This document shows, in pieces, positions 50,510 to 59,012 of a DNA stretch of 64,000 bases (its first letter is position 1; each line of letters begins with the position of its first letter). Source of the stretch: an uncultured Prevotella sp. (lineage in GTDB: Bacteria > Bacteroidota > Bacteroidia > Bacteroidales > Bacteroidaceae). The stretch spans positions 29,041 to 93,040 of the forward strand of contig URCI01000007.1 in the NCBI GenBank assembly GCA_900546345.1, in the 5' to 3' direction. The notes under the pieces are model-generated. The model made no database searches, was not told the origin of the DNA, and was given only the letters and a program-made list of their open reading frames with translations. The translations under genes and the position numbers were made by a program.

Positions 50510-52660
50510 TTACGGGATGACCTTGAAGCGGATGCGGAAGGTGTGGGTCTGCTCGTCCCAGTTGGTGCCTAAAATCTCGAAGCGGCCAATCTGCGACGTG
50601 GAGCGCACGTGCTTGCCAATGCATGGACAGACATCGAAATCGCCGATGTGTACCAGACGGATGGTTTGGGAGGCATCTTCAGGCAGACGGTCGAGTTTGA
50701 CACCTTGCGGCACGTGGTTGCGGTCCACATCTTCGTAAGTGACCGGCAGATCTTCCTCGATGAGCTCATTCATCTTGTCTCCGATGGCCTTTTCCTCCTG
50801 TCGTGAGGGCTTGTGGTCGAGGTGATAACTGATCTTGCTTTTCTTTCGCTCGATATGGGCGTTGCGTGAGCGTTCGCAGCCAAACATGCGGATCATGACC
50901 TGGTTGAGGAGATGCTCGGCTGTATGAGCCGGCGGGAACTCATCCTTGTTATGGACATTGAGCAGATAAGGAGTCTCTTCCATCTTGATACTGAATTTAT
51001 AGATACGCCCTGTGTAGGGCCTGAGATCCATGTCGACGGCGCCGTCCTTCTTCAAGTCTATGTTCATCTCCTGACCTGTGAGCAGGTCAAAGGCTCGCAC
51101 CTCCTTTTCCGGTAACCCAAGGAAGTCAAAGGCGTGGGCCGGAAGATTCACGCTGGTGTTGATGCGGTCGGCTCCGAAGTTGACAACGACAAGGAGTACC
51201 TCGTCTTCAAACTTGCGCAGGAAGGCAAACTCATGGCGGGGATTGAACTTCCAGGTCTGTGGATTGACATACATCAGATCAAAGAAAGCTCCCTCCCGCA
51301 CGGCCGATTCGCGGTTGGCGATATGGAGAATTTGCTGATATTTCAGTTGCAGATGCAGCTCATCGGGTGTCAGATGACGACGATCGAAGTAACCGCGACG
51401 TATCGTGTCTACGCACCAATAGTCGAAAATCGTCGTGCGGCCATCACGTCCCGAGAAGCCTTCTGCGTCCATACCACGCTCGCCAAACTCTTGTCCGGAG
51501 TAGACCATGAAAGGATTGCACCCCATCAGTGCGGCTACGATGACGGCGGGCACGGCTTTCGCACCATTGCCACAGAAGAAGTCGCTGGCAATGCGCTGCT
51601 CATCATGGTTCTCCAGGAAGTAGAGCATATGCTGGCGGATATCATCCACATGCTGCCAGTAATAGGTGATGCTGCTTGCCGGACGGCGGTCGCAGATGAC
51701 ATCACGCAGACAGTCGTACATGCCCACCTTGTCATAAAGGTAGTCAAAGCCCGACTGGATATAGTTGCGATACTGGTTGGTGTCATAGACTTCACCGATG
51801 AAGATGATGCGCGGGTAGCGTTCTTTGACGATGCGGGTTGCATATGCCCAAAAGGCGGTCGGCACCATCTCAGCCATATCACAGCGGAAACCATCGATGT
51901 TTTTGGAAGCCCAATAGAGCAAAATATCGGTCATCTTTACCCATGTGCTCGGTACGGGATCGAAGTGGTAGCTGCGTCCGCCGGCATCACAGTAGTCGAT
52001 ACCATAGTTGAGTTTCACCGTCTCGTACCAGTCGTTGCGCCCCGGACAGTTGTCGAAGCGGTCGTTGCCGGTGCACTTGGCTGGATTTTCCACGTAGGGC
52101 TCTTCACCTTCTTTGGGCTGTACGGGTGAGACAAACGGCTGGCCCGGACAATAATAGAAGTTGTTGTTGGGGGAGAAATGCTTTCCCTTGTCGTCGTCTT
52201 CACCGAGATCGCGCACGCCCTCAGGCTTCCTGATCGAATGATATTCACGCGCCACATGATTTGGCACAAAGTCGATGATGACCTTCATGCCGGCCTGATG
52301 CGTACGATCCACGAGTTGGTCAAACTCTGTCAACCGCTGGTCGATGTCGTCGGCAAGGTCCGGGTCGATGTCGTAGTAGTCAGTGATGGCATAAGGCGAT
52401 CCTGCCACACCCTTCACCACGGAAGGATGCTGGCGCGGTATGCCATGCTTGCTGTAGTCTGTCGCCGTTGCATGGCGGATCACTCCTGTGTACCACACGT
52501 GAGTAAAACCCATGTCGTGGATGCGGCGCAGGCGTTCTGCGTCGAAGTCGCTCATCTTCCCCGTCCCGTTGACCCGTAGCGTGCCGTTGGGAATCCGTGC
52601 TGTGTTGCGGTTGCCAAAGAGGCGGGTGAAGACTTGATAGATGATTATCTTTCTCTTCAT
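50510..52660 (-). CDS. GH13 alpha-amylase-family protein in one frame with an AlaX-type tRNA editing domain
   Basis: The 716-codon frame has two parts. Residues 1 to about 555 form a GH13 enzyme without a signal peptide: VIIDFVPNHVARE, FRCDMAEMVP (nucleophile Asp), IFIGEVYDT (acid/base Glu) and FLENHDEQR. It would act on alpha-glucans in the cytosol. Residues 560-716 (from ATG 50983) match free-standing alanyl-tRNA editing proteins: HTAEHLLNQVM and CPCIGKHV provide the HxxxH and CxxxH zinc ligands, ending FRIRFKV. AlaX removes mis-charged amino acids from tRNA-Ala. The joint (YKFSIK then MEETPYLL) reads like the end of one protein followed by the start of another with no stop between, so either a stop was lost or both are made from one frame. 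It follows fabD by 31 bases. Confidence 0.87.
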   Translation of the reverse strand: MKRKIIIYQVFTRLFGNRNTARIPNGTLRVNGTGKMSDFDAERLRRIHDMGFTHVWYTGVIRHATATDYSKHGIPRQHPSVVKGVAGSPYAITDYYDIDPDLADDIDQRLTEFDQLVDRTHQAGMKVIIDFVPNHVAREYHSIRKPEGVRDLGEDDDKGKHFSPNNNFYYCPGQPFVSPVQPKEGEEPYVENPAKCTGNDRFDNCPGRNDWYETVKLNYGIDYCDAGGRSYHFDPVPSTWVKMTDILLYWASKNIDGFRCDMAEMVPTAFWAYATRIVKERYPRIIFIGEVYDTNQYRNYIQSGFDYLYDKVGMYDCLRDVICDRRPASSITYYWQHVDDIRQHMLYFLENHDEQRIASDFFCGNGAKAVPAVIVAALMGCNPFMVYSGQEFGERGMDAEGFSGRDGRTTIFDYWCVDTIRRGYFDRRHLTPDELHLQLKYQQILHIANRESAVREGAFFDLMYVNPQTWKFNPRHEFAFLRKFEDEVLLVVVNFGADRINTSVNLPAHAFDFLGLPEKEVRAFDLLTGQEMNIDLKKDGAVDMDLRPYTGRIYKFSIKMEETPYLLNVHNKDEFPPAHTAEHLLNQVMIRMFGCERSRNAHIERKKSKISYHLDHKPSRQEEKAIGDKMNELIEEDLPVTYEDVDRNHVPQGVKLDRLPEDASQTIRLVHIGDFDVCPCIGKHVRSTSQIGRFEILGTNWDEQTHTFRIRFKVIP

Positions 52661-52691
52661 TCTATCATTTGCGTTTCACTCTGTCCGATGC

Positions 52692-53579
52692 TTACTCGAT
52701 GCCGTGGGCATTGACAGTTTTGTCGATACGTGCGATCATGCCGCGCAGAGCCTTGCCGGGACCGCACTCAATGAACTCGTCAGCTCCATCGGCAATCATG
52801 TTTTGCACAGAAGCTGTCCAGCGCACTGAGCTGGTGAGCTGAGCGATGAGGTTCTGCTTGATTTCCTCAGGATCGGTATGCGGTTTTGCGTCGACATTCT
52901 GATAGACGGGGCATACGGGCTTAGCAAACTGCGTCTTCTCAATAGCGGCTTGCAGTTCTTCCTTAGCAGGCTGCATGAGAGGAGAGTGGAAAGCGCCTCC
53001 GACCTTCAGGGGCAGTGCACGCTTGGCACCGGCAGCCTTCAGTTTCTCACAAGCCTCAAGGATGCCTTCCTGGTCGCCGGATATGACGAGCTGACCCGGA
53101 CAGTTGAAGTTGGCTGGCACGACGGTGTGGCCTTCCTTGCTCACTTCAGCGCAGACCTCCTCAACCTTCTCGTCGGGGAGAGCGATGATGGCGGCCATTG
53201 TGCCGGGATTGGCCTCGCAGGCTTTCTGCATGGCATTGGCACGGGCAGCGACGAGACGCAGGCCATCCTCAAAGTTCAGGGCACCGGCAGCGACAAGTGC
53301 AGAGAACTCACCCAGAGAGTGGCCGGCCACCATGGCGGGCTTGAAGTTGTCGCCCAGGCACAGTGCAGAGATCACGCTATGAAGGAAGACGGCAGGCTGT
53401 GTGACCTTGGTCTCCTTGAGTTGCTCGTCAGTGCCGGCGAACATCACATCCGTGATTTTGAAACCGAGTATCTCGGCAGCCTGGTCAAAGAGTTTCTTGG
53501 CTAATGCGTTGTTATCGTAGAGGTCTTTACCCATGCCTACGAACTGTGAACCCTGTCCGGGAAATACAAATGCTTTCAT
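52692..53579 (-). CDS. fabD: Malonyl-CoA:ACP transacylase
   Basis: The 295-residue protein has FVFPGQGSQFVGMGKDLYD, the active-site GHSLGEFSALVAAGAL with the nucleophile Ser, and VGGAFHSPLMQPA with the catalytic His. It moves malonyl groups to acyl carrier protein to start fatty-acid elongation. Length is typical (about 290-310). A promoter about 140 bases upstream serves it and the GH13-AlaX gene. Confidence 0.95.
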   Translation of the reverse strand: MKAFVFPGQGSQFVGMGKDLYDNNALAKKLFDQAAEILGFKITDVMFAGTDEQLKETKVTQPAVFLHSVISALCLGDNFKPAMVAGHSLGEFSALVAAGALNFEDGLRLVAARANAMQKACEANPGTMAAIIALPDEKVEEVCAEVSKEGHTVVPANFNCPGQLVISGDQEGILEACEKLKAAGAKRALPLKVGGAFHSPLMQPAKEELQAAIEKTQFAKPVCPVYQNVDAKPHTDPEEIKQNLIAQLTSSVRWTASVQNMIADGADEFIECGPGKALRGMIARIDKTVNAHGIE

Positions 53580-53719
53580 TTTCTTATTGATAAAAATTTA
53601 TTTCTTATTGATGTGACGGTGCAACAGGGGGTGATGTCTTCGTGCTTGGTTTAAGCATCTATCAAGGTGTCTTGCCGTCTTACATACTGAGAATGGTACG
53701 CTTTGATGCGTCGTAATTG

Positions 53720-53727
53720 CAAATTTA
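53720..53727 (-). promoter_or_regulatory. -7 promoter box of fabD
   Basis: TAAATTTG on the minus strand. The predicted leader, about 135 bases, holds no clear structure. No TTG at the -33 position. Confidence 0.5.
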
Positions 53728-53846
53728 CGGAAAAATAATTAGACACAGAAGATTCACGGCTAAAAAGTTGATCACCTTAACCGTATTTACCACTTCATCG
53801 TATGCCGGCGAGGCACTACGTTGGTTTTTGCTTCTGTCTGTCGCGT

Positions 53847-54041
53847 TTATGGTTCTTCCGGCATGCAGATGCAGAGAATGATGTAGGCAATGATGCCGGA
53901 GAAAGCTGTGCACAGGGTGAGCAACAGATAGACCAGTCTGACGATGGCGGGATCCCAGCCGAAGTAATTGGCGATGCCGCCGCAGACACCAGCCAGCCAG
54001 CGGTCGTTTCTCGACCGTGTCAATCGTTTCTTTGTTTCCAT
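53847..54041 (-). CDS. PspC-domain membrane protein
   Basis: The 64-residue protein is a minimal PspC domain: RSRNDRWLAGVCGGIANYFG followed by DPAIVRLVYLLLTL and a second hydrophobic stretch (IIAYIILCICMP). PspC proteins take part in envelope-stress responses in other bacteria, but many short ones are uncharacterised. It lies beyond the terminator of the ribosomal protein operon; I see no clear promoter of its own. Confidence 0.88.
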   Translation of the reverse strand: METKKRLTRSRNDRWLAGVCGGIANYFGWDPAIVRLVYLLLTLCTAFSGIIAYIILCICMPEEP

Positions 54042-54052
54042 AAGCTAATGAA

Positions 54053-54086
54053 CAAAAAATCCCCACCACATATTCTGCGGCAGGGA
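54053..54086 (-). terminator. Intrinsic terminator of the S6-S18-L9 operon
   Basis: On the minus strand TCCCTGCC and GGTGGGGA pair (with two G-U pairs) and are followed by TTTTTTG. Confidence 0.75.
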
Positions 54087-54151
54087 CTGATATAGATTTG
54101 CTTTACAGTTCAAAAGTTTATATTTCCATTCTCGGCGAGCCCTTTAGCAGA

Positions 54152-54706
54152 TTACTCTGCTGCGGGAGCCTCGTTCTCGGCGTTGTCAGCCTCGGGAGCG
54201 TCAGCCTCCTCAGCCTTAGGAGCCTCCTTCTTCGGTGCTTCCTCAGCGGGAGCAGCCACAGGCTGGTTCTCAGCGACAACCTTTACAGGCACCTTTACCT
54301 CAACCTCCTTGTGGAAGTGAACAGTAGCCTCAAAGTCACCTACCTTGCGAGCTTCACGCATGGTGATGATCTTGCGGTCGATGTCGATGCCCAACTTGGC
54401 GAGCTCTTCAGCAACCTTAGCAGGACCGACAGATCCATAGAGGTGGCCTGTAGCGGCGACCTTAGCTGTGATGACGAGCTGAACGTCCTTCAGAGCCTCA
54501 GCGCGCTTCTCGGCGTCGGCCTTCAGAGCGGCGAGCTTAGCAGCCTGCTGCTTGAGGTTTTCGGCGAGCTGCTTGCGTGCGCTTGCAGAAGCGATAACGC
54601 CCTTGCCTGTAGGAATCAGATAGTTGCGGCCATAGCCGTCCTTAACCTTCACGATATCGTTCTTGTATCCAAGTCCGATAATATCTTCTTTCAGTATGAT
54701 TTCCAT
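54152..54706 (-). CDS. rplI: Ribosomal protein L9 with an acidic Ala/Pro-rich tail
   Basis: The 184-residue protein starts MEIILKEDIIGLGYKNDIVK, followed by the RNA-binding GYGRNYLIPTGKGVIAS, both typical of L9. It binds 23S rRNA and limits frameshifting. The C-terminal 35 to 40 residues (APAEEAPKKEAPKAEEADA and so on) are a low-complexity acidic extension beyond the usual ~148-residue length. It is the last gene of the rpsF-rpsR-rplI operon, 19 bases after rpsR. Confidence 0.96.
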   Translation of the reverse strand: MEIILKEDIIGLGYKNDIVKVKDGYGRNYLIPTGKGVIASASARKQLAENLKQQAAKLAALKADAEKRAEALKDVQLVITAKVAATGHLYGSVGPAKVAEELAKLGIDIDRKIITMREARKVGDFEATVHFHKEVEVKVPVKVVAENQPVAAPAEEAPKKEAPKAEEADAPEADNAENEAPAAE

Positions 54707-54725
54707 ATCTTCTGCTCCTCCTTAA

Positions 54726-54998
54726 TTACTTCATCAAATCGGTTACATAAGGCAGCAGCGCGATCTGGCGTGCACGCTTCACGGCCTGAGCCACACGGCG
54801 CTGGTACTTCAGAGAGGTGCCGGTGATGCGGCGCGGCAGGATCTTGCCCTGCTCGTTGAGGAACTTCTTCAAGAACTCGGGGTCCTTGTAGTCGATATAC
54901 TTAATGCCACTCTTCTTGAAACGGCAGTACTTCTTCTTCTTCGTATCAATAGAAGGAGCGGTCAAATAACGGATTTCTGATTTCTTCTGATCTGCCAT
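54726..54998 (-). CDS. rpsR: Ribosomal protein S18
   Basis: The 90-residue protein contains KYCRFKKSGIKYIDYKDPEF and RRITGTSLKYQRRVAQAVKR, typical of S18 of the small ribosomal subunit. It starts two bases after rpsF stops. Confidence 0.97.
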   Translation of the reverse strand: MADQKKSEIRYLTAPSIDTKKKKYCRFKKSGIKYIDYKDPEFLKKFLNEQGKILPRRITGTSLKYQRRVAQAVKRARQIALLPYVTDLMK

Positions 54999-55000
54999 AG

Positions 55001-55345
55001 TTATGCCTCCACTTTGTTATTCCACTTAGCTTTGCGCTTCTCGGCATAAGCCACAGCGTACTTGTCAAGTTTCACAGTGATAAAACGAATCACCTTCTCA
55101 TCGCGGCGATAGCCGGTCTCGAGGGTGTTAACAACAGAAGGCTCAGCTTTGAACTGCAACAGGCAATAGAAACCTGTCGACTTCTTGTCGATTGCATAAG
55201 CCATCTTCTTCAGTCCCCAGGCCTCTTCGTTCACAATCTCAGCACCCTTGTCGGTGAGCAGCTTTTTGAACTTAGCGACCGTTTCCTTCATCTGTTCATC
55301 AGACAAAACGGGAGTCAAAATGAAAACGGTTTCGTATTGATTCAT
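55001..55345 (-). CDS. rpsF: Ribosomal protein S6
   Basis: The 114-residue protein starts MNQYETVFILTPVLSDEQMK and has AWGLKKMAYAIDKKSTGFYC, typical of S6, which pairs with S18 on 16S rRNA. First gene of the operon. Confidence 0.97.
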   Translation of the reverse strand: MNQYETVFILTPVLSDEQMKETVAKFKKLLTDKGAEIVNEEAWGLKKMAYAIDKKSTGFYCLLQFKAEPSVVNTLETGYRRDEKVIRFITVKLDKYAVAYAEKRKAKWNNKVEA

Positions 55346-55390
55346 ACTACTTTGTTGATAATTAAAATGTTATTTTGCAAAATGCGAGTG

Positions 55391-55398
55391 CAAAGGTA
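55391..55398 (-). promoter_or_regulatory. -7 promoter box of the rpsF operon
   Basis: TACCTTTG on the minus strand, about 45 bases before rpsF. No TTG at the expected -33 distance. Confidence 0.55.
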
Positions 55399-55495
55399 CG
55401 ACTTTTATTTGTGATAAGAAGGTGTAAGAAGTGTCTTTTTCTTCTTTTTAACATTAATTGCCTTGCTCATACGATAAAGCTGCGACAATAATTCG

Positions 55496-55503
55496 TAATT
55501 TTG
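55496..55503 (+). promoter_or_regulatory. -7 promoter box of the small membrane protein gene
   Basis: TAATTTTG on the plus strand, 36 bases before the ATG at 55540. Its position argues against starting at the TTG at 55501, which overlaps the box. Confidence 0.55.
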
Positions 55504-55539
55504 CAGGCGACAAACAGAAAACTTAGCAATACAAAGATT

Positions 55540-55866
55540 ATGTCCGAGTTGCAGCAAGATGATCATATATTAGTAGAAGGGAAGGAGAAAGCTCAGAATC
55601 AGCAAGTCTCGTCTTTCTCCCATCAAGCTTCGCCGAGCGCTCGTCGTCGTGGCAGTGCATTGCGTCGCTTCTTCTCAAGGGTGAGGGGTGTCGCCGGTCG
55701 CTTATGGCCTCATGTACGTCCTGTGGTGGGCATTCCTCTTATATATATTGGTGTGGTGTTGATGGTAGTCTTTTATTTCACCAACCTCACCAACTACAAT
55801 CTCCTTCTTTTCCTACCTCTGCTGCTGATCACCGTCGGCATCATTGGCAGTGTTGCTTTGAAATAA
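55540..55866 (+). CDS. Small membrane protein of unknown function
   Basis: The 108-residue product has a polar, basic N-terminal half (SARRRGSALRRFFSRVRG) and two membrane helices in the second half (VGIPLIYIGVVLMVVFYFTN and YNLLLFLPLLLITVGIIGSV). I recognise no family; similar small proteins with a basic tail and two helices are common in Bacteroidales (DUF3098-like), but that is a weak resemblance. It has its own promoter and a strong terminator. Confidence 0.7.
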   Translation: MSELQQDDHILVEGKEKAQNQQVSSFSHQASPSARRRGSALRRFFSRVRGVAGRLWPHVRPVVGIPLIYIGVVLMVVFYFTNLTNYNLLLFLPLLLITVGIIGSVALK

Positions 55867-55867
55867 C

Positions 55868-55920
55868 AATACCCCCACAATACCATTTTCGTTCATTCTT
55901 CGGTATTGTGGGGGTATTAT
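55868..55920 (+). terminator. Strong hairpin after the small membrane protein gene
   Basis: AATACCCCCACAATACC and GGTATTGTGGGGGTATT form a perfect 17-pair stem around a 17-base loop. The T-run is weak (ATTATTAGTTATT). Confidence 0.7.
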
Positions 55921-56037
55921 TAGTTATTGCAGGGGTTACCACGCTATTGCAGCTACTACTTTCGGAATGCCTATGGCATACTTTGTATTTCATGAACTAC
56001 TTTCGGTACGCGCTTGGTATTGCTGTGGTATCGCATT

Positions 56038-56080
56038 TCCCCTCTCTCCCTCCAGGGAGAGAGGGGGTAGGGGTAAGAGA
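56038..56080. repeat. GC-rich hairpin repeat, copy 7
   Basis: TTCCCCTCTCTCCCTCCAGG followed by GAGAGAGGGGGTAGGGGT, the same family as 564-601. It lies just beyond the stop codon of rprY. Confidence 0.65.
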
Positions 56081-56085
56081 GTCAT

Positions 56086-56784
56086 TTAATCCTCTTCCGG
56101 CACGATGAGCTTATATCCCTGTCCGTGAATGTTGATGATTTCGATCTGGTCATCAGCCTTGAGGTGCTTACGCAACTTGGTGATATACACGTCCATAGAT
56201 CGTGCATTGAAGTAGTTGTCGTCGATCCAGATGGTGCGCAGCGCGTCGTTGCGCTTGAGGATCTCGTTGGCATGAGAGCAGAGCAGCGCCAGGAGTTCGT
56301 TCTCCTTGGTGGTGAGCTTGGTCGACTTGCCGTCGATGGTGAGCAGTTGCTTCTGAGTGTCGAAGGTGAAGCGGCCGATTTTGTACATTGTGCTCTCGCG
56401 GTTTTTCTTGCCGCGGACACGGCGTAGGATAGCTTCCACACGCTTGACGAGCTCTTCCATGGAGAAGGGTTTGGTGATGTAGTCATCGGCGCCCTTGTCA
56501 AAGCCTTCCAGCACGTCTTCCTTCTGAACGCGGGCAGTGAGGAAGATGATAGGCACCTGGGAGTTCATCTGACGGATGTCCTGGGCCAGTGTGAAGCCGT
56601 CTTTCTTAGGCATCATCACGTCGAGGATGCAGATGTCGAATTTTTCTTTCTGGAACTCTTTGAAGCCAGCCTCTCCGTCGGGGCAGAGTGTGGCGTCATA
56701 GCCTTTGGCAATGAGGTATTCGCAGAGCAGCGTTCCGAGGTTCTCATCATCTTCGCAAAGCAGAATCTTAACTTTTTCTTCCAT
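56086..56784 (-). CDS. rprY: OmpR-family response regulator RprY
   Basis: The 232-residue protein has a receiver domain (LLCEDDENLGTLL, phospho-acceptor Asp in CILDVMMPKKDGF, Lys in YITKPFSMEELV) and a winged-helix DNA-binding domain (LTTKENELLALLCSHAN, SMDVYITKLRKHLKADD). Gene order and sequence match the RprX-RprY pair first described in Bacteroides fragilis. It lies 90 bases after rprX. Confidence 0.92.
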   Translation of the reverse strand: MEEKVKILLCEDDENLGTLLCEYLIAKGYDATLCPDGEAGFKEFQKEKFDICILDVMMPKKDGFTLAQDIRQMNSQVPIIFLTARVQKEDVLEGFDKGADDYITKPFSMEELVKRVEAILRRVRGKKNRESTMYKIGRFTFDTQKQLLTIDGKSTKLTTKENELLALLCSHANEILKRNDALRTIWIDDNYFNARSMDVYITKLRKHLKADDQIEIINIHGQGYKLIVPEED

Positions 56785-56835
56785 AGTCGTATCTATTTAA
56801 TTGTTGTATTATTATTCTTTTTGATGTCTTTGTCC

Positions 56836-56856
56836 ACACCTTATTATATATAAGAG
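56836..56856. repeat. TATA/AAGGTGTA dispersed repeat, copy 5
   Basis: CACACCTTATTATATATAAG lies in the gap between rprX and rprY, in the same orientation as the copy at 6094. Confidence 0.65.
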
Positions 56857-56873
56857 CGGTGCACTTCGTGGTT

Positions 56874-58436
56874 TTAATCCTTGATGACCGGCAGCTTGAT
56901 GGTGAAGGTGGTGCCCTTGCCATACTCGCTGTCTACCTTGATCTCGCCGTCATGTAGGTCAACGACCCGCTTGACGTAGGCCAGTCCGAGGCCGAATCCC
57001 TTTACGTCGTGGACGTTGCCGGTGTGCACACGATAGAACTTCTCGAAGATCTTCTTCAGGTTTTCTTTCTTCATGCCGATGCCCGTGTCCCTGACAGAGA
57101 GGAAGAGATGGTTGTCATCGTTCCACGTCTTCAGATAGATATTGATGGGCTGGTCGGGTTTGCGGTATTTTACGGCGTTGTCCATCAAGTTGAAGATCAC
57201 GTTTTGGAAATGTACCTCATCGACATAGATGCCAGAGTCGATGGCCTCCACATCCACGAAGATCTTGCCTCCGGTGTGCTCTACGCGCAACGTAAACGAG
57301 TTGGCGATGGTCTCCACCATCTCGTTGAGGTCGAGATGTTTCTTCTTGAACGAAGAGCGCTTGCGGTCGAACATCGACATTTGCAGCACTTTCTCCACGA
57401 GAAATCTCAGTCGCTTGGTCTCATCGGTGACCACGCCGATGAGATGCTTCATCATTTTCTCGCTCTTCGTCACGCTGTCGTCGTTGAGCATTTGCGCGGC
57501 GAGAGAGATGCTGGCGATTGGTGTCTTCAACTCGTGCGTCATGTTGTTGATGAAGTCGTTCTTGATCTCGCTGTAGCGTTTCTGCCGGAAGATGACCACA
57601 ATCGTGAAGATGAATGTGATGAGCAGGATGATGGTGAACACCACGCTCGGTATCATGAACCGGATGCTGGAGAAGATATAGCTGTTGATGTCCGGGAAAT
57701 GCACGCGCACCACGCCCATGTTCGAGGCCGGATCATTGCGGAAGAGCACTTGGCTGTAGGTGTATTCGCTGCCTTCGTCAGAGTAGTCGGGGCATCGGTA
57801 GACCTCGCGCCCGTCTTGTGTGGAGACGGTGAAGTGATAGGGGATGTTGATGCCGTTGTTCATCAGCTCGGCTTTGATGTCCTGGTCGAGAATCTTGAAG
57901 TTGACACGCTCTCGCAGCGGTTTGTCCGACGCAGAGTAGAGCATGTTCATGATCACTTCGTCGAGGAGTGCCTTCTGATAGACATATCTGTTCTTCACGA
58001 TTTCCTGGAGTGATTTGCTGGCGGCTGTATTGGAGTTGCGGTCTGTGCGCAGGATCATGGCCTTGGGCATTTGGGTGGGTTTCACCGCCATGGTTTTCAA
58101 CTCAAACGAGGAATAGACGGTGCCGTCCTTTCCTGTCACAGAGTATTGGTGGGAATACTGCACGCTGCCGTCATTGGTCTTTCCCGGTCTTGTGCCGACG
58201 CTGTCCTTGCGGTAGGCGTGCCGCTCGGTATCGTTGACATCTTTTTCAAGATATCGCAACGTCTCGTTGAGCTCAAGGTTGCGCGAAGCTTGATAGAGGG
58301 CGCGGTTGACGCTTTCGTCGAACTGTTCCTTCTTCATGTTGGCCATTTCCCGGATGTAGGTGAGCTGCAGGCCAAGCAAGATGACAAAGGACACGCCCAT
58401 GATGATGGCGATGGTCCAAATGGATTTCTTCTTCAT
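56874..58436 (-). CDS. rprX: Sensor histidine kinase RprX
   Basis: The 520-residue kinase has two membrane helices (IWTIAIIMGVSFVILLGLQL and IRFMIPSVVFTIILLITFIF), a periplasmic sensor domain between them, and a cytoplasmic kinase core: NMTHELKTPIASISLAA with the phospho-acceptor His, DNAVKY, VRDTGIGMKKENLKKIFEKF and GFGLGLAYVKRVVD. It phosphorylates RprY; the stimulus is not settled. The MKKKS start is fixed by the adjacent first helix, and the -7 promoter box lies only five bases upstream, so the mRNA may be nearly leaderless. Confidence 0.93.
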   Translation of the reverse strand: MKKKSIWTIAIIMGVSFVILLGLQLTYIREMANMKKEQFDESVNRALYQASRNLELNETLRYLEKDVNDTERHAYRKDSVGTRPGKTNDGSVQYSHQYSVTGKDGTVYSSFELKTMAVKPTQMPKAMILRTDRNSNTAASKSLQEIVKNRYVYQKALLDEVIMNMLYSASDKPLRERVNFKILDQDIKAELMNNGINIPYHFTVSTQDGREVYRCPDYSDEGSEYTYSQVLFRNDPASNMGVVRVHFPDINSYIFSSIRFMIPSVVFTIILLITFIFTIVVIFRQKRYSEIKNDFINNMTHELKTPIASISLAAQMLNDDSVTKSEKMMKHLIGVVTDETKRLRFLVEKVLQMSMFDRKRSSFKKKHLDLNEMVETIANSFTLRVEHTGGKIFVDVEAIDSGIYVDEVHFQNVIFNLMDNAVKYRKPDQPINIYLKTWNDDNHLFLSVRDTGIGMKKENLKKIFEKFYRVHTGNVHDVKGFGLGLAYVKRVVDLHDGEIKVDSEYGKGTTFTIKLPVIKD

Positions 58437-58441
58437 GCTGG

Positions 58442-58449
58442 CAAAGTTA
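58442..58449 (-). promoter_or_regulatory. -7 promoter box directly before rprX
   Basis: TAACTTTG on the minus strand ends five bases before the ATG. If used, the transcript would have almost no leader. No clear -33 element. Confidence 0.5.
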
Positions 58450-58749
58450 TGGAAAATCTTAATAGGTTAACACTTTAATGTTAATGATTATTTGTGTGTT
58501 TAACAATATTAACCATAACGTACTATTAATATATGCAATATGTCGTCTAGACTATGATTCTTTTCTGCCATCTTCCTATGATTTCAGCGTATAGTCACCG
58601 AGATGGGAAACAGAGAATGGCTGGCTGTGGTTTGGAGATGATTGCGGAAAAGAAGCAGCGGAAGGTGCGAACATGGGAGCAAAAGGAAAGAATATCGTTA
58701 ATAGTTATTAAACAATGGCGCAAGATGAGAGGTTATGAAGAAAAATGCG

Positions 58750-58757
58750 TATCTTTG
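58750..58757 (+). promoter_or_regulatory. -7 promoter box of tRNA-Phe
   Basis: TATCTTTG on the plus strand, about 55 bases before the tRNA. The remainder of 58450-58812 is AT-rich and shows no gene I would trust. Confidence 0.55.
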
Positions 58758-58812
58758 CACTCGCTTTTCAAAACCAAGCACTGACGGTCACAGACCGTTG
58801 CCTTAGAAAGAA

Positions 58813-58885
58813 GGTGCCTTAGCTCAGGTGGTAGAGCAATGGACTGAAAATCCATGTGTCCTTGGTTCAACTCCAAGAGGCACCA
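58813..58885 (+). tRNA. tRNA-Phe (anticodon GAA)
   Basis: GGTGCCT at the 5' end pairs with AGGCACC at the 3' end, with discriminator A. The D-arm (AGCTCAGGTGGTAGAGC), anticodon stem ATGGA/TCCAT with loop CTGAAAA (anticodon GAA at 58846-58848), and T-arm with GGTTCAACTCC fold as expected. CCA is not encoded. Confidence 0.97.
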
Positions 58886-58901
58886 CTCCTCCTTTCATTC
58901 T

Positions 58902-58941
58902 GCCCGGATTTCCAGCGATGGAGTTCGGGCTTTTTTTGTTT
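58902..58941 (+). terminator. Intrinsic terminator after tRNA-Phe
   Basis: GCCCG and CGGGC pair around an inner TCC/GGA stem and are followed by TTTTTTTG. Confidence 0.85.
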
Positions 58942-59012
58942 TTCCCCCATAGCGGGCAAAAAACGTTTCATCACACACTCACTTTATAAAGGAATATGGC
59001 CCGCCCGCAGTC

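Noticed and set aside
58554..58784. 76-codon open frame before tRNA-Phe
   Set aside because: It spans the tRNA promoter box, has no family resemblance and is rich in basic residues without structure.
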